From Linanthus parryae (taxonomy: Eukaryota; Streptophyta; Magnoliopsida; Ericales; Polemoniaceae), in assembly GCA_023055425.1 (NCBI GenBank), contig JALGPY010000010.1:49533863-49597862 (forward strand): a stretch of DNA of 64,000 bases, written 5' to 3'. Both the position numbers and the translations under genes were made by a program. The notes beneath the pieces were generated by a model. That model had not been told where the DNA came from and did not search any database. It was given only the letters and a program-made list of their open reading frames with translations. Shown here piece by piece: positions 53,840 through 64,000 of this stretch. Each line of letters starts with the position of its first letter. Position 1 is the stretch's first letter.

Positions 53840-54515
53840 ACATTCGAACAAACGACGGTCGGTCGATGGTATTATCTTGCCTAGTTGCAGCCTCCATGAA
53901 GACCAAGTTACTGATGTCTCTTTTTATTTGCCTGTTTCGAGTTGAATGGTAGGAATTTGGTATCAACTTGAGGAGCTAGCTATTGATTCACACTTTACAC
54001 ACTAGAACCGCATGTGGAGTTAGCTGGAAAAGTAGAAATAAGTGACAGTCGGTTAGTGAGGCATCTTTCTTTTAGCTACTAGTACACATTAATATTTTTA
54101 TCATCTCTTCTGTGGTTCATAGTTTCTATCTGTTACTAAAATCTATTTAACTTTGTTGGTTTTTCATGTAAGACCTCCAAAAAAACATGAGACATAAAGA
54201 GAATTAAAAAAAAAAAAATACTTAGAAGAAGTGCAAAGTATATGTATAGTCACACAATAGAGCTTCTGGAAAGTGAAAGTTTCAATTATGGGTTTTTATT
54301 GTAGTTTCAGCTGAATCTCTGCGATGTACGGAGGGGCGATTTCTAAGGCTTGATGTGATACATCTCCTATGAAGCAGATACACTCTTATTGTACAACAGA
54401 TCATCTTCCACTTCAATTTACAAAACAAGCAATGGACAACTTCATTTTTACCGACTTCTCTTGCAACTTGCAGCAAGAACTATATCAAAACTACAATCAC
54501 AATGTTGTTTGTGGA
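53840..54515. other. Downstream flank of the protease gene
   Basis: Presumed 3' UTR, then AT-rich sequence with an A run near 54210. Nothing else is supported. Confidence 0.4.
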
Positions 54516-55020
54516 TCACTTCAAGGCTTTCATGGCATCATATAGAGTGTTGCCACGGTGCAAGAGTTCCCAGGCCAAGTAGGTCATTAGCCAGTCTTCA
54601 GAATTCTTCTTTGCAGTAAACTCGCATCCTAACCAACCACAAAAATACTTCGCTTCTCAGACTCATATGTGGTCATCTTTGGTCTTAACCAAAATGGAAG
54701 ACTATAGGCACATCCAATAAAGGTCAGACTGTATGATATAACTATCCTGGTGCAGCTATAATTTTATATACTGGAAGGATATGGAATAAAATGTGGGGGC
54801 GGACCGAAAGAATCATGAACAAGCAATTGTTTCTTACATGTAATGATTTACGGAACGAAACTCTGATTCAATAACAAGGTTCAAAGTTACATTTCACTTT
54901 AGACCATAACACTGATATGATGAAGCCATGTATGATGAACTTCCACTCAAGTTTTTCCCATTACTTACCTCATTCTCGTGGTTCTGCTTCAAATCAGATT
55001 CACTTGGTTCGACTTTCAAC
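54516..55020 (-). pseudogene. Candidate exons of an unrecognised minus-strand gene
   Basis: On the minus strand, 54516-54628 reads (after an acceptor GGTTGGTTAG) CEFTAKKNSEDWLMTYLAWE with LLHRGNTLYDAMKALK, then a stop; it looks like a real terminal exon. Further up, 54969-55020 encodes VEPSESDLKQNHENE and ends in a perfect donor GAG|GTAAGT. The two do not join in the same frame directly, and the upstream exon abuts the Mutator-like element at 55031, so the gene may be disrupted there. I do not recognise the family. Confidence 0.3.
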
Positions 55021-55030
55021 GTATATTACT

Positions 55031-56354
55031 GGGTAAAAGAAATTTTCACCCCCTCAGGTTTGGTACAAAGACAATTTCAACCCTTCTTGTTTCGATAAAG
55101 ACCCCTTGTAACTAATGGAATCACTGAAAAACTGTTATACCCCATACAATAAAAAGACGGACAAAGTGAGACAATCTCTCTGTCTTTCATCTCTCGCCTC
55201 CCACTGTGACAACCACCAGAAGAACCCTCTGTTTTCTGGGCTCGTGTACGAGAGTGAAATATGCCATTGTGGGTGCTCTACAGATTTGGTTCATTCTGAT
55301 GTTGCTGGGCTTGTGTAGGTCATGAAATTGGATTTTGGTTCTATCTCTCACGAACCCTAATTGCAGAAATTGAATCGAATTGAGAGTGATTGTGGTCATG
55401 ATGGGGAAGATGAAGCTCAGACTTTACTCTGCTCGGCTCCTACGGCAAATTGTAGACCTATACCAATAGGTCAACCATCTCGGGTCAAGGTTGAGAGAGT
55501 ACTGACAGATGACAACTCCACGACCGTCCTTGAGACCTCGGCTTTGCAATGGGCCGGCGACTACAAGCTCTTGGGTTCTGAAGTCTGAAGTGACGGAAAC
55601 CAAGCATATCAGAGGCCGGTATTGTGCTTCTCTCTGATTTTGGTATCTGTCAAGATAGGTTTTTTTTGGGGTGACAGAAAGCAATGATGATTTGGGCAAG
55701 AGTGATATGTGGAGGATTGGAGGAGTGTGGACTGTGAGATATTGCGGTAGTGAAATCATCATTTGCAGTACATGAAAACAATTGGGCTGGATTGAGTAGT
55801 TCCATATATGACTTCTGTAATCTGATGCATTTTCTTGAACACAGCATCCAGAATTTTGAACCGAAAAAATCCAAATCGATGAAGTTGGATGTTTTTGTTG
55901 TTTTGATTGATTTCACACACACACATATATTCTTGGTGTTGTAATTCAAGGGTGCAAGTTGGATATTTTTGTCGGTTTAAATTGATTATGTTATAGGTGT
56001 TTTAGAGTTCTTTGTGGTTTAAGGGTGAAAGTTGGATTTTTATTGTAATAATTTGATGATTCTAGAGTTCTTGGTAAATCAAGGGTGTAAGTAGATCGGT
56101 TGTAATCACACAAACAACTCATGGAGTTGTAATTCACACAATCTATGATGGCTAGAAGAGTCATGCACTCTCAGAGGGTAATTTCGTCCCAAAAACATGT
56201 TTCAGTGTCGGACCCCACTATCAAACTATCGGAGTGACACCAACGGGGGGTACAAAGTTTGGCACGTAGAAGGGTTGCAAGTGTCTTTATTGAAACAGGA
56301 AGGTGTGAAAGTGTCTTTGTATCAAACCTGAGGGGATGAAAGTCTCTTTTACCC
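55031..56354. mobile_element. Non-autonomous Mutator-like element (MULE) with long termini
   Basis: Long inverted termini of about 75 bp start GGGTAAAAGAAATTTTCACC on the left and GGGTAAAAGAGACTTTCATC on the right (reverse-complemented), continuing through CCCTCAGGTTTG and TTTC.ATAAAGAC. The flanks TATATTACT (55022-55030) and TATATTACA (56355-56363) agree at eight of nine positions, the target length of Mutator elements. No transposase was seen. The inside has several short ORFs and might be captured gene sequence (Pack-MULE), but I recognise none of it. Confidence 0.75.
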
Positions 56355-56363
56355 TATATTACA

Positions 56364-56803
56364 GCTTATTGAAAATGGCGTATGCTTGCCAGTTTCTAAG
56401 CTATATATGAAATTATGAATGCATGATCCAGCAATTAGAAGACTTAGCAATTAGCAGAGAGAAGAAGAAACGATCAAACAAAATTACTACCATGTAATTT
56501 TAAGAACATATTTCTTACCTTCACTGAGAATACCTTGCTTCCTCCACCCCATCTGAACATTAGAAACAAGCACATCTGGAATCAGGTAGGAAACAAGCTG
56601 CACCTGGGTTGGAGTAATCGGGCAAGAGCCCCTACAAATCGGACCCACAACTTTTTTCGAAGTGACTACTATAGGGAGGAGGCTTTCATCAGGCCTTTGC
56701 TAAACCTGTCTTTTTGACAGCAAGAGAGACAGAGAGACATAAAGCATAATCGCATTTTAAATAATACCTTTTAAATATAATAAGAATGGGTTGGAGATGT
56801 ATT
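56364..56803. other. Downstream flank of the beta-amylase gene
   Basis: Presumably holds the 3' UTR of the minus-strand gene. The short plus-strand ORF at 56535-56717 has no recognised similarity and I do not call it a gene. Confidence 0.4.
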
Positions 56804-59800
56804 CTACAGATCTGCGCTCATCCTTTTCACAAAGGGTACAAAGTTATTCCAGTTTTCACCCCTAAAAATCTTCTCGTTCATTCTAAAGTAAGTAAATGAT
56901 CTTACTACTTCCTGTGGGTAATAACAGTTGGTGTGTATCTGTTGTAGCCCAACCTGCAAAAAGAAATGCGTGTGGAAATGTCAGTGTCTTAAGTTTCATC
57001 ACTACTAGGTGAGCACTAAACAGGACGAATAAATAGATTTGAGTGAAACGAGGTGGGAACGAACATAAAGAACTCGATGAACTACACACTTCTTCAATCC
57101 CTTAGAAAGACCGACGACATGTCTTTTAGTTCAGATAGTTAAGAGAGCAGCATTTCAATAAATTTAACAATGCAACAACCAGCCCATTACTCCATGTAGA
57201 AGTAAAAGATACGAGTTGAGGATAACAGATTGTTGGTATGCATTGTACAACTTGAAGTCGTACTGAGAAACATAATATTATCAATGAGGGCAAATGACTC
57301 TTCGAATAATCAATTTGAATTTGCAAGCAATTTGGTTAGCCAAAGATGAGTAAGAATCTCTACTATCTCTACTTTTTTATTTTCTCCATATCCCACTTTT
57401 TCTACTTTCCAAAAATACCCATATTGTCAATATTGTAAACCCCGATTATTGATGATATTCTTAAATGGGGTATAATTTTATATCTGTTATGTAACATGAG
57501 CAAAAAATGGCCATCAGTTACTGGTTAATGTCTTGAAAAACTGACTTCAACCTAAAGGTACTCAAAAGTTTTTGTTTCGGCTTCAAGAACTCTTCATTGA
57601 CTTGAATGTTAAGTCTCATTATACATTTCTTTTGTTCTCTTTTCAGGTCATTCCGACGAATATCACAAAGGATACGGAGCAGATAAAAATCTTCTGATGT
57701 TTTTATATGTAAGAGTTCAATCGTATTGTGGCATTGCATCATACTGGTAAGACTTCTACTCTATACATCTCTCATGTTTCTAGCCTCTCTCTCATCACTC
57801 AAATCAAGTGTTTTGGATTCTCATTCTAATAGTAACTTTTCTTGATTGACTTGTCTTGGTCTTCTTATCGCTTCTTTTGCTCTATCATATTTTTTTAAGG
57901 GTGTTTGTCCGATGGCCAATTCCTTTTAGTAAGCGGATTTCGGCAATGATCTCTCTAAAATTCCGATCGGCTACAAATTTCTTCCCCCACCGTATCCATA
58001 GTCATCTTCATTCTCTATATTTTCTTGTTTCTAGATCAAGGCAGTAATTAATTTTGGTTCTGATTGTTTTCTCTGAATTATTGTTTTTCCCCTTCATTTT
58101 AATTATGTTGACATCTTGTAAACCTATCACTGATATTGCTGTAACACTGCCCTCGTGATTACTATATTCTCTATCATACTTACCTCATGAGCACTACCTA
58201 CCCCTTCATTTTAATTAATATATCACCCTTGTGGGTTATTATTCATATTTATTTATTGCTTGAAATATAAATTGTGGGAAAATTTAAGTTGATAAAATTA
58301 TAATCTTTCTAAACAACGATAACTAAAGTGCAATGAAGTAATTCATAGGTATTTTATGTATTCATCTTGGTGCCTGACTTGCGTCCATATCCACAAAATG
58401 GATATAAATAGATGTATCCAAATTAACAAGTAAATATTTTAAATAGTTTCATCTTGGTAAATTTATTTGTCTTTCAAACTACAACAAAATGCTTGTGCAG
58501 CCATGTTAAGTACCTAGCTAGTAAGTTAATTTACGAGCTCGAAGATGAAATTAAGTGCCAGTGGAGAAACAGGAAATTGTTCGCCAGATGAAAGATTCAA
58601 GATAAACTTAAATTTTGATGGAGTAAAGGAATTTGTTGGCCAGATGAAAACACCAAGTACCTTGGGTGGCTAGGCTAGGCAAAGTACATGGTTAAGTTGA
58701 TGAAGTCAACAACAAATATAGGAACACTGAAAGCCAGAATAGTACACCGTCTCTATATGCAATTGGAAAAGAACAAACAAGTAAAAACATCACGTGCAAC
58801 GCACGTGCTACAAAACTAGTACTATCATATAGTATCATATCAATGTCTCCAACCTTGTCTAATATCACTTGCATAGAAGAGTATTACAATAAATTAGTTT
58901 TCAGTTTTATGTCAAATAAAATATAAGGAACTGGAAGGAATAGAACATTTGAACTTCACTTTTTGTGTACTGTCTTGCATAGAAGAGGATTACAATAAAC
59001 TACCTTTCGATTTATGTCAAATAGAATACGAGGAACTGGAAGGAATATAATGTTTGAACTCCTAGGCTGGACCATAACGTGTCTGGTCTCTTGTTCTAAA
59101 TCATCAATCTTGATTCTTGATCATTATATATATATATAATGATCAAGAATCAAGATTGATGATTTAGAATATATATATATATATAGATATAAAATCAGTT
59201 GTTCTATCATCCCCAGACCCTGTTATTTACTAAACTTAAGTGTGTGTCTGCCCATGCTCGCCTGTGTATAATTTGAACACCAGGCACGCCTTAGGGGGCC
59301 TGTGTATGACTTGGCTCCAGAGTTATGGACAAGAATGCTCTGATGAATATTTACAAGATTCTACATCTTTGTAAGTTGTAACGTAATAAGATTCTAGCAT
59401 AGCAGATATGAGAGCTTGGATTACATGTTTACAGGTTATTGAGATTAGATGACTCTAATTGTTCTGGCTTTGCAGTAATATTCTTTAAGGCCTCGTTTGG
59501 GTAGAGGATAAGGAGGGAGCATAAGATAAGTTATACCCTCTCTTGTTTTATCAAGTGTTTGGGTGCCGGATAAGAGAGGGGATAAGTTATGTTGCCTTTT
59601 GCTGATGGAGATTTTAATGAACAAATTTTATACCACCAACATGGAGGTATAAGGTCGGATAAGAAACTATAGCATATTAGGATGCTAGTAGGTGGACAAA
59701 AATACCCCCACAAACTATCTAATTTCCTAGCCTTGTCCCCAAACCCTATCATATTAGGATTGATTTTATTTTATTTTTTGATAGAAAATCATATTAGGAT

Positions 59801-62800
59801 TGATAACTATCATTTTGGAGGAGGTCCTCATGGGTTTGATGACTATTATTTTGGGATTGTATAACTTTATTTGAGTATGTATGGTTGAGATAAATATGAA
59901 GACATTTTACCGTGCTTGCTGAAATGTCGTTGGTTTAATTTAACTTGTTTATTTTAGGTTTTGTAAGACCATGCCAATATGCGAATGAGTAATAGTAATT
60001 TATACTCCATACTTTGCTATGGCCATGTGGTATCCATGAATATTTTTGCATGTTACTACAAGTTTATTTCGCGTATTAATATACATTTTGTATACATGTT
60101 GACAACGTCACTATTGTGTAGAAAAAAGAGTATTAAAATATAAACATAAATACTAATACATTTTGTATACATTTTTTTCTAATCAATTTGAAATATACAA
60201 TCTTTTATACAAAATAACAGCACTGAGGGTATTACAGTCATTTTGGCACATATCCTGCTTCATATCCTGCATCATATCCGACAGCACCCAAACACGGACA
60301 GCCAACATATCTTATCAAGGCTTATCAGACAGCATTCATATCCCTGCTCATATCCCAGCGTAAACCTTATCTCTACATACCATATCCTCTACCCAAACGA
60401 GGCCTAAGGATTTTATCTTAAGTAAAAAATATGATGTAAATAAACAGACCCCGCTGGAACTATCACGACACTGTAATTATGATGATACAACCGAAAATGA
60501 CTGGTGTAGAATGAAGGTTTTTAAACATTATAGGTGATGCAAGATTTATCCCACTATACCCACCATGTTGCTATAATTTAATCTTTGCATTATCCTATAT
60601 TGCTATTCATTTTTCGAAAATTTCAGATCCCATACACAGCTTTCTACAGTTCCTATTCCATCAATTGGGCAAACCATTGAGTCTAAAGGAGAAGTGCATA
60701 AAACACAGAGAAAGAAAACACTATATGCAGAAGGAGCTCACCTTGTCAAATCGCTCATAAGAATTTCTTCCAGTCAAATTCACAACCCTTTTCCTGAAGA
60801 CATCTCTGACCTGACAAATCAAATCACATTGAGTAGAGTAAGCATGATGCATGATGCTAAAAACTAACTATTTACTTGTCTAACCTTAAATCAAGAGGCA
60901 AGTATAAAATGGACAACCATGTCTACCAACATATATTGTCCTCAGAATTTACTAGTGTTATTGGCAATTTCAAATGGATATAATGGGAAAAGTAACTGCA
61001 CTTGGCCATATATGTGATTGGGGCATTTAATCTACTTCCACTAATTTAGTGGTATCGCAAGCTCGAGTCTTGTATTGGTGTGGGATGTTACAAGACATTT
61101 ATATGTCCAACATTGAACTCCTCATTCTGAGAACAGAACGGATCCTCTCCAGCCTGAGGATCTGTCCAGCCGGTCCAGCCACAAGATCTTGTCCGGCCAT
61201 TGCAAAAAAGCTTGAGATTAAGAAAACAAAAAATATTGGGCCTTGTTTCACCCACAGCTTATAACTTCCTCTACCTATCTATCCCTCATCCATTCCACGC
61301 CGATTGCAAACCCAGAGTGATTGGTATTCCGAAGAAAACCCAGAAGCCCACGTGATTCAACACCGGGAAGAATCTGTGATGTAGCGACCGTCATGCGATG
61401 ATTGACATCATGATTTTTCATGAATCGCACTTGAGAAGATGTTTCATGGCTGATGAGAAGCAAAGTCGAAGATCTCAAATGTTGAAAACCGAAATGATCA
61501 TCTGGGTTGCAGGTACGCCGTGCGTTGGGTTTCTCTGAGGGTGATGAAAAAAGTCCTGGTTGCAGAGGTCATTATTCACCGACATCTTTCTCAGCAACAG
61601 CTAAGTCTAGTACTCATGGAAAGCATGGTGGTGGAATAGAAAAATACAGGTCAGTGCTTTTATTGCCCATTAGAAAGGTTGCTCAAGTTTATGAGATTAG
61701 ATGAATAGATGTTCTCATTTATGTTTAGATGATACTGACCACCTCATTTTTTGTATATCAGATGAAAGCATCTAGGAGTTTACATAAAAGTTCTCTCAAA
61801 GATACTTCCAAGAAAATGAGATGTAAAATTAAGTAGTTAGCAACATTCTGCCCATTTGTAGGTCAGACATATTTAGAAACATAGCCTTACCACCTCAAGA
61901 TGCAACTAACTCAACCTAAGGATGGAGTTTTATGAGTGTACTCAGGATGGCAATTTGTTCTCGTTATGAGTGTAATTAAATATAAAAGTTTCGGTCGCTT
62001 ACAATGGAAAAGCCCATGCTCTATGTTAAGACCATGCTTTACGAAAATTTAGGCTGCAATGATAGATTGTTGACAAGAGTACGTAAGTGCCAGAGACTCA
62101 GAGGTTTGGTTGGGACCACAAAACTACAGGTGAGTTTGATGTACTATTCTATTTCAGAGAAAATCCCAGCAAACTGAGTGTATTTGGGGCAGTACAGAGA
62201 AGAATAGACTTTTTGAAGCTATGACATGTCTCTCTCAAGGGTACAATCTGATCTTTTAGTATAAACAGAAGACTTGTATTTCTTTGCTCAAGTGAACGAG
62301 AAGTTTCTCTGAACAGGACAACAGATAAATGGATGGACGAAGATGTCTCTAGAAATTAACTGTGGGAATGCAAAATTCATGACCAAAAGGTCTAATGCAA
62401 ACCAGTACATACTTCTTGAAGGCCCATACTTCAACTCTTTGTTATATAGAATAATGGATGTTGCCACTAGGTATGAGATGTAACTAGGATTGTCTACAAG
62501 GCATCAAAATATACCTCATACGGTTGGGGCATGAATCCAAAAGCCCCGATGCTTTCACTTAAGATCGTTGCTTCCTAGTTTACCCACATCAAATTGTTTT
62601 ACGAGACTTGATAGAAAATTTATTGGCCCTTTTTTATAAACTTTGACGTATCACTATCAGATAGAACACAAAACATTTAGAACCTTAGAAGGTAAAACAT
62701 CCTGAACACTTAAAGAAATGTTAATAGCTGAACAGAAAGAACTCTTATGCTATAGAAAGACGCAGTACCTGCTGGATTAAGCCTTCTGGACTGCAATGGT

Positions 62801-63647
62801 AGTCTGGTGGAGTTTCTTGGTTCATCATTTCAAAACAGCTACAGAAAGATAAGAAGTTCTCATTAGCTAGGATTTCATCAGAACTTCAAAAGTACACATT
62901 GACAGTTAATTCTGCCCTCGAACTACTTTATTTCTTGAGGAAATACTATAAAATCTGCCTTTTTCCATCACTTTGGCATTTCTCTAACTCCACAAAACTA
63001 GAAGTTCCTAAAGAACCTAAAAAAGCATTTCAAGACCAGAGCCAACAGGAGACACAAATCACGCAATCAAGCAGGTCCAAAGATGCATCTCCCCACATAA
63101 ATGCTCATGTAAACTACAACAGACTTACCCAGACTGCTTTTACCGCACTTCCAAGTTTCTCACAATTCTTCAGGGACACTATTTCCCTTGAAATATAGAA
63201 AACCATAACACGTATCCAAACAAAAATAATAATAAGTTCACCCATTAAACTACTTCCCATAGATCATGACACTTGTACTGATGCATCCCATCCCACATTC
63301 TATGGGCTATAATTTAAATCTTTTGTCTAATTATAAATGAAACTAAACAATGAAAATTCACATCTGGGCTAAATAATAACATAATAATCTTACGATATCT
63401 GCAGAGAAGCGCCATGACGAGACAAAGTAGATGCCAGAGGATCATAACCATCCCTGGAAGCAGTGTTGTAATAGCCAGCAGTCAGTTCAGCGGCATGAGA
63501 TGCAGTCTGGTACCACCAATATATGATACCAATTTTAGCCACTAATAAAATAGAATTTTGCTGATTCTCTTGATATTTCTCCAACATGTTAGCTGCCTTT
63601 GAAAGGATTGCATCTGCATGACGAATCAGCTTGCCACTGTACCATTC
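56804..63647 (-). CDS. Beta-amylase-like protein, last four exons (partial; BAM4-like?)
   Basis: Exons in transcript order are 63647-63394, 62838-62769, 60810-60742 and 56953-56804 (stop TAG at 56806-56804); all have GT/AG borders and join in phase. They encode the C-terminal part of a glycosyl hydrolase family 14 protein: EWYSGKLIRHADAILSKAAN, WWYQTASHAAELTAGYYNTA with RDGYDPLASTLSRHGASLQI, then CFEMMNQETPPDYHCSPEGL, VNLTGRNSYERFDK, and FTYFRMNEKIFRGENWNNFV before the end. The Glu of the conserved CLEM/CFEM motif is present, but the usual GVHWWYK reads IIYWWYQ, as in catalytically poor members. This makes an inactive plastid BAM4-type regulator more likely than an active exo-hydrolase; the assignment is tentative. 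The 5' exons lie beyond the right edge. The two long introns (3.8 and 2.0 kb) hold transposable elements. Confidence 0.85.
57357..58819 (+). mobile_element. Non-autonomous Helitron in beta-amylase intron
   Basis: The 5' end is TCTCTACTATCTC. The 3' end has the hairpin CACGTGCAACGCACGTG (58791-58807), then 8 nt, then CTAG. Insertion is between A (57356) and T (58820). These are the defining Helitron features. 1463 bp, no Rep/helicase, AT-rich inside with no recognised captured gene. Confidence 0.85.
59094..59169. repeat. Perfect 76-bp palindrome
   Basis: Two 38-nt arms with no loop and no mismatch: TTCTAAATCATCAATCTTGA onwards, meeting in a TATATATATATA centre. Followed by an AT dinucleotide run to about 59185. 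It lies in a beta-amylase intron. Confidence 0.95.
59489..60404. mobile_element. PIF/Harbinger-type non-autonomous element
   Basis: Perfect termini GGCCTCGTTTGGGTAGAGGA are flanked by TAA (59486-59488 and 60405-60407). 916 bp. Subterminal repeats of GATAAG and ATATCC occur near both ends. No transposase was found. Confidence 0.85.
60811..62768 (-). other. Beta-amylase intron (2.0 kb)
   Basis: No gene is supported inside. Short plus-strand ORFs at 61049-61264 and 61507-61704 show no recognised similarity. The text near 61140-61210 (GGATCTGTCCAGCCGG) looks repeat-derived, but I could not define an element. Confidence 0.5.
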
Positions 63648-64000
63648 CTGCAAGTAGAAAGCTACACTTTCAGCTGTGTTCATCTTTTTAGGCCAATATA
63701 GATTGCCGAAGAAATGGAATTCCAATTGCAGCATAAATTAGCAGTAAACCAACCACCACTAAGAATTTCGAGTGTCTGCATGAGAGAGAGGCCATATTTA
63801 ATCAGACTTTTGCCTTGTTTGGGGACCCGAGATATCTCCAATTATAATCAGGTTTTTCATGTGGTTGAGTTCAAAATAGGGGTACAGTCCCAAACATGCC
63901 AATTAATTTTTGACACATAGGGGCCATCTCTCAGGCAGACTCGTAAATCTTTGAGCAATTCTGTAACACTAACATATGGTCAAGACATTATGTCAGAGAT

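Noticed and set aside
55115..55318. CHCGC stretch inside the MULE as a GRF-type zinc finger
   Set aside because: Only the Cys/His spacing is suggestive; the expected downstream Arg-rich and second Cys parts are absent.
61049..61704. Plus-strand ORFs in the beta-amylase intron as a nested gene
   Set aside because: Short, without recognised similarity or splice support.

Overview
This window is plant nuclear DNA, most likely from a eudicot with a repeat-rich genome. It contains intact and broken LTR retrotransposons with plant-type primer sites, many MITE-class elements, and a few spliced plant genes. Species cannot be named from the sequence.

Layout. 1-9960 is a graveyard of small elements: a reversed Gypsy LTR fragment, a 5'-truncated LINE, Tourist-, Stowaway- and Emigrant-type DNA elements and several fold-back elements. 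9966-43210 is one three-level nest. A decayed SIRE-type Copia element (9966-43210, TSD TGTAT) has an Athila/Tat-type Gypsy element in its 3' LTR (19868-42343, TSD GATAT). That Gypsy element has a young, nearly intact Copia element on the minus strand in its 5' LTR (21114-29624, TSD GCAGG). LTR divergence counted by eye falls in the same order: a few percent, then below 1%, then about 0.4%. 43211-47674 holds minus-strand remnants of a Gypsy gag-PR, interrupted by a solo LTR, and of another Copia element. 48564-63647 is the genic part: a VPS33-like vesicle-tethering gene, an A1 aspartyl protease gene, a Mutator-like element, and the 3' half of a beta-amylase gene (minus strand) whose introns hold a Helitron and a PIF/Harbinger element.

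Most interesting system. The Gypsy element carries pairs of a 17-nt palindrome (CTGCGTATTATACGCAG) in U3 and again just upstream of its extra third ORF. In each place the array is followed 65-83 bp later by a TATA-like box. The sequences around each pair differ from unit to unit but stay self-complementary. A related LTR family at 1-1180 has the same layout with a different core (TGCGTTTGAACGCA). A third LTR (43849-45260) has TTGTGATCACAA. The unrelated Copia-SIRE element has its own palindrome (CAAGGCCTTG) in the LTR, in several frames of gag-pol, and clustered upstream of its own extra ORF, which looks distantly related to the Gypsy ORF3. I infer a family-specific cis-module, perhaps recognised by the extra ORF product, in the way VANC proteins recognise their own VANDAL elements.

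Second theme. The only intron of each of the two complete genes (VPS33-like and aspartyl protease) is bounded by a 10-11 bp direct repeat. The protease intron also has inverted termini. This is what intron gain by transposon insertion would leave.
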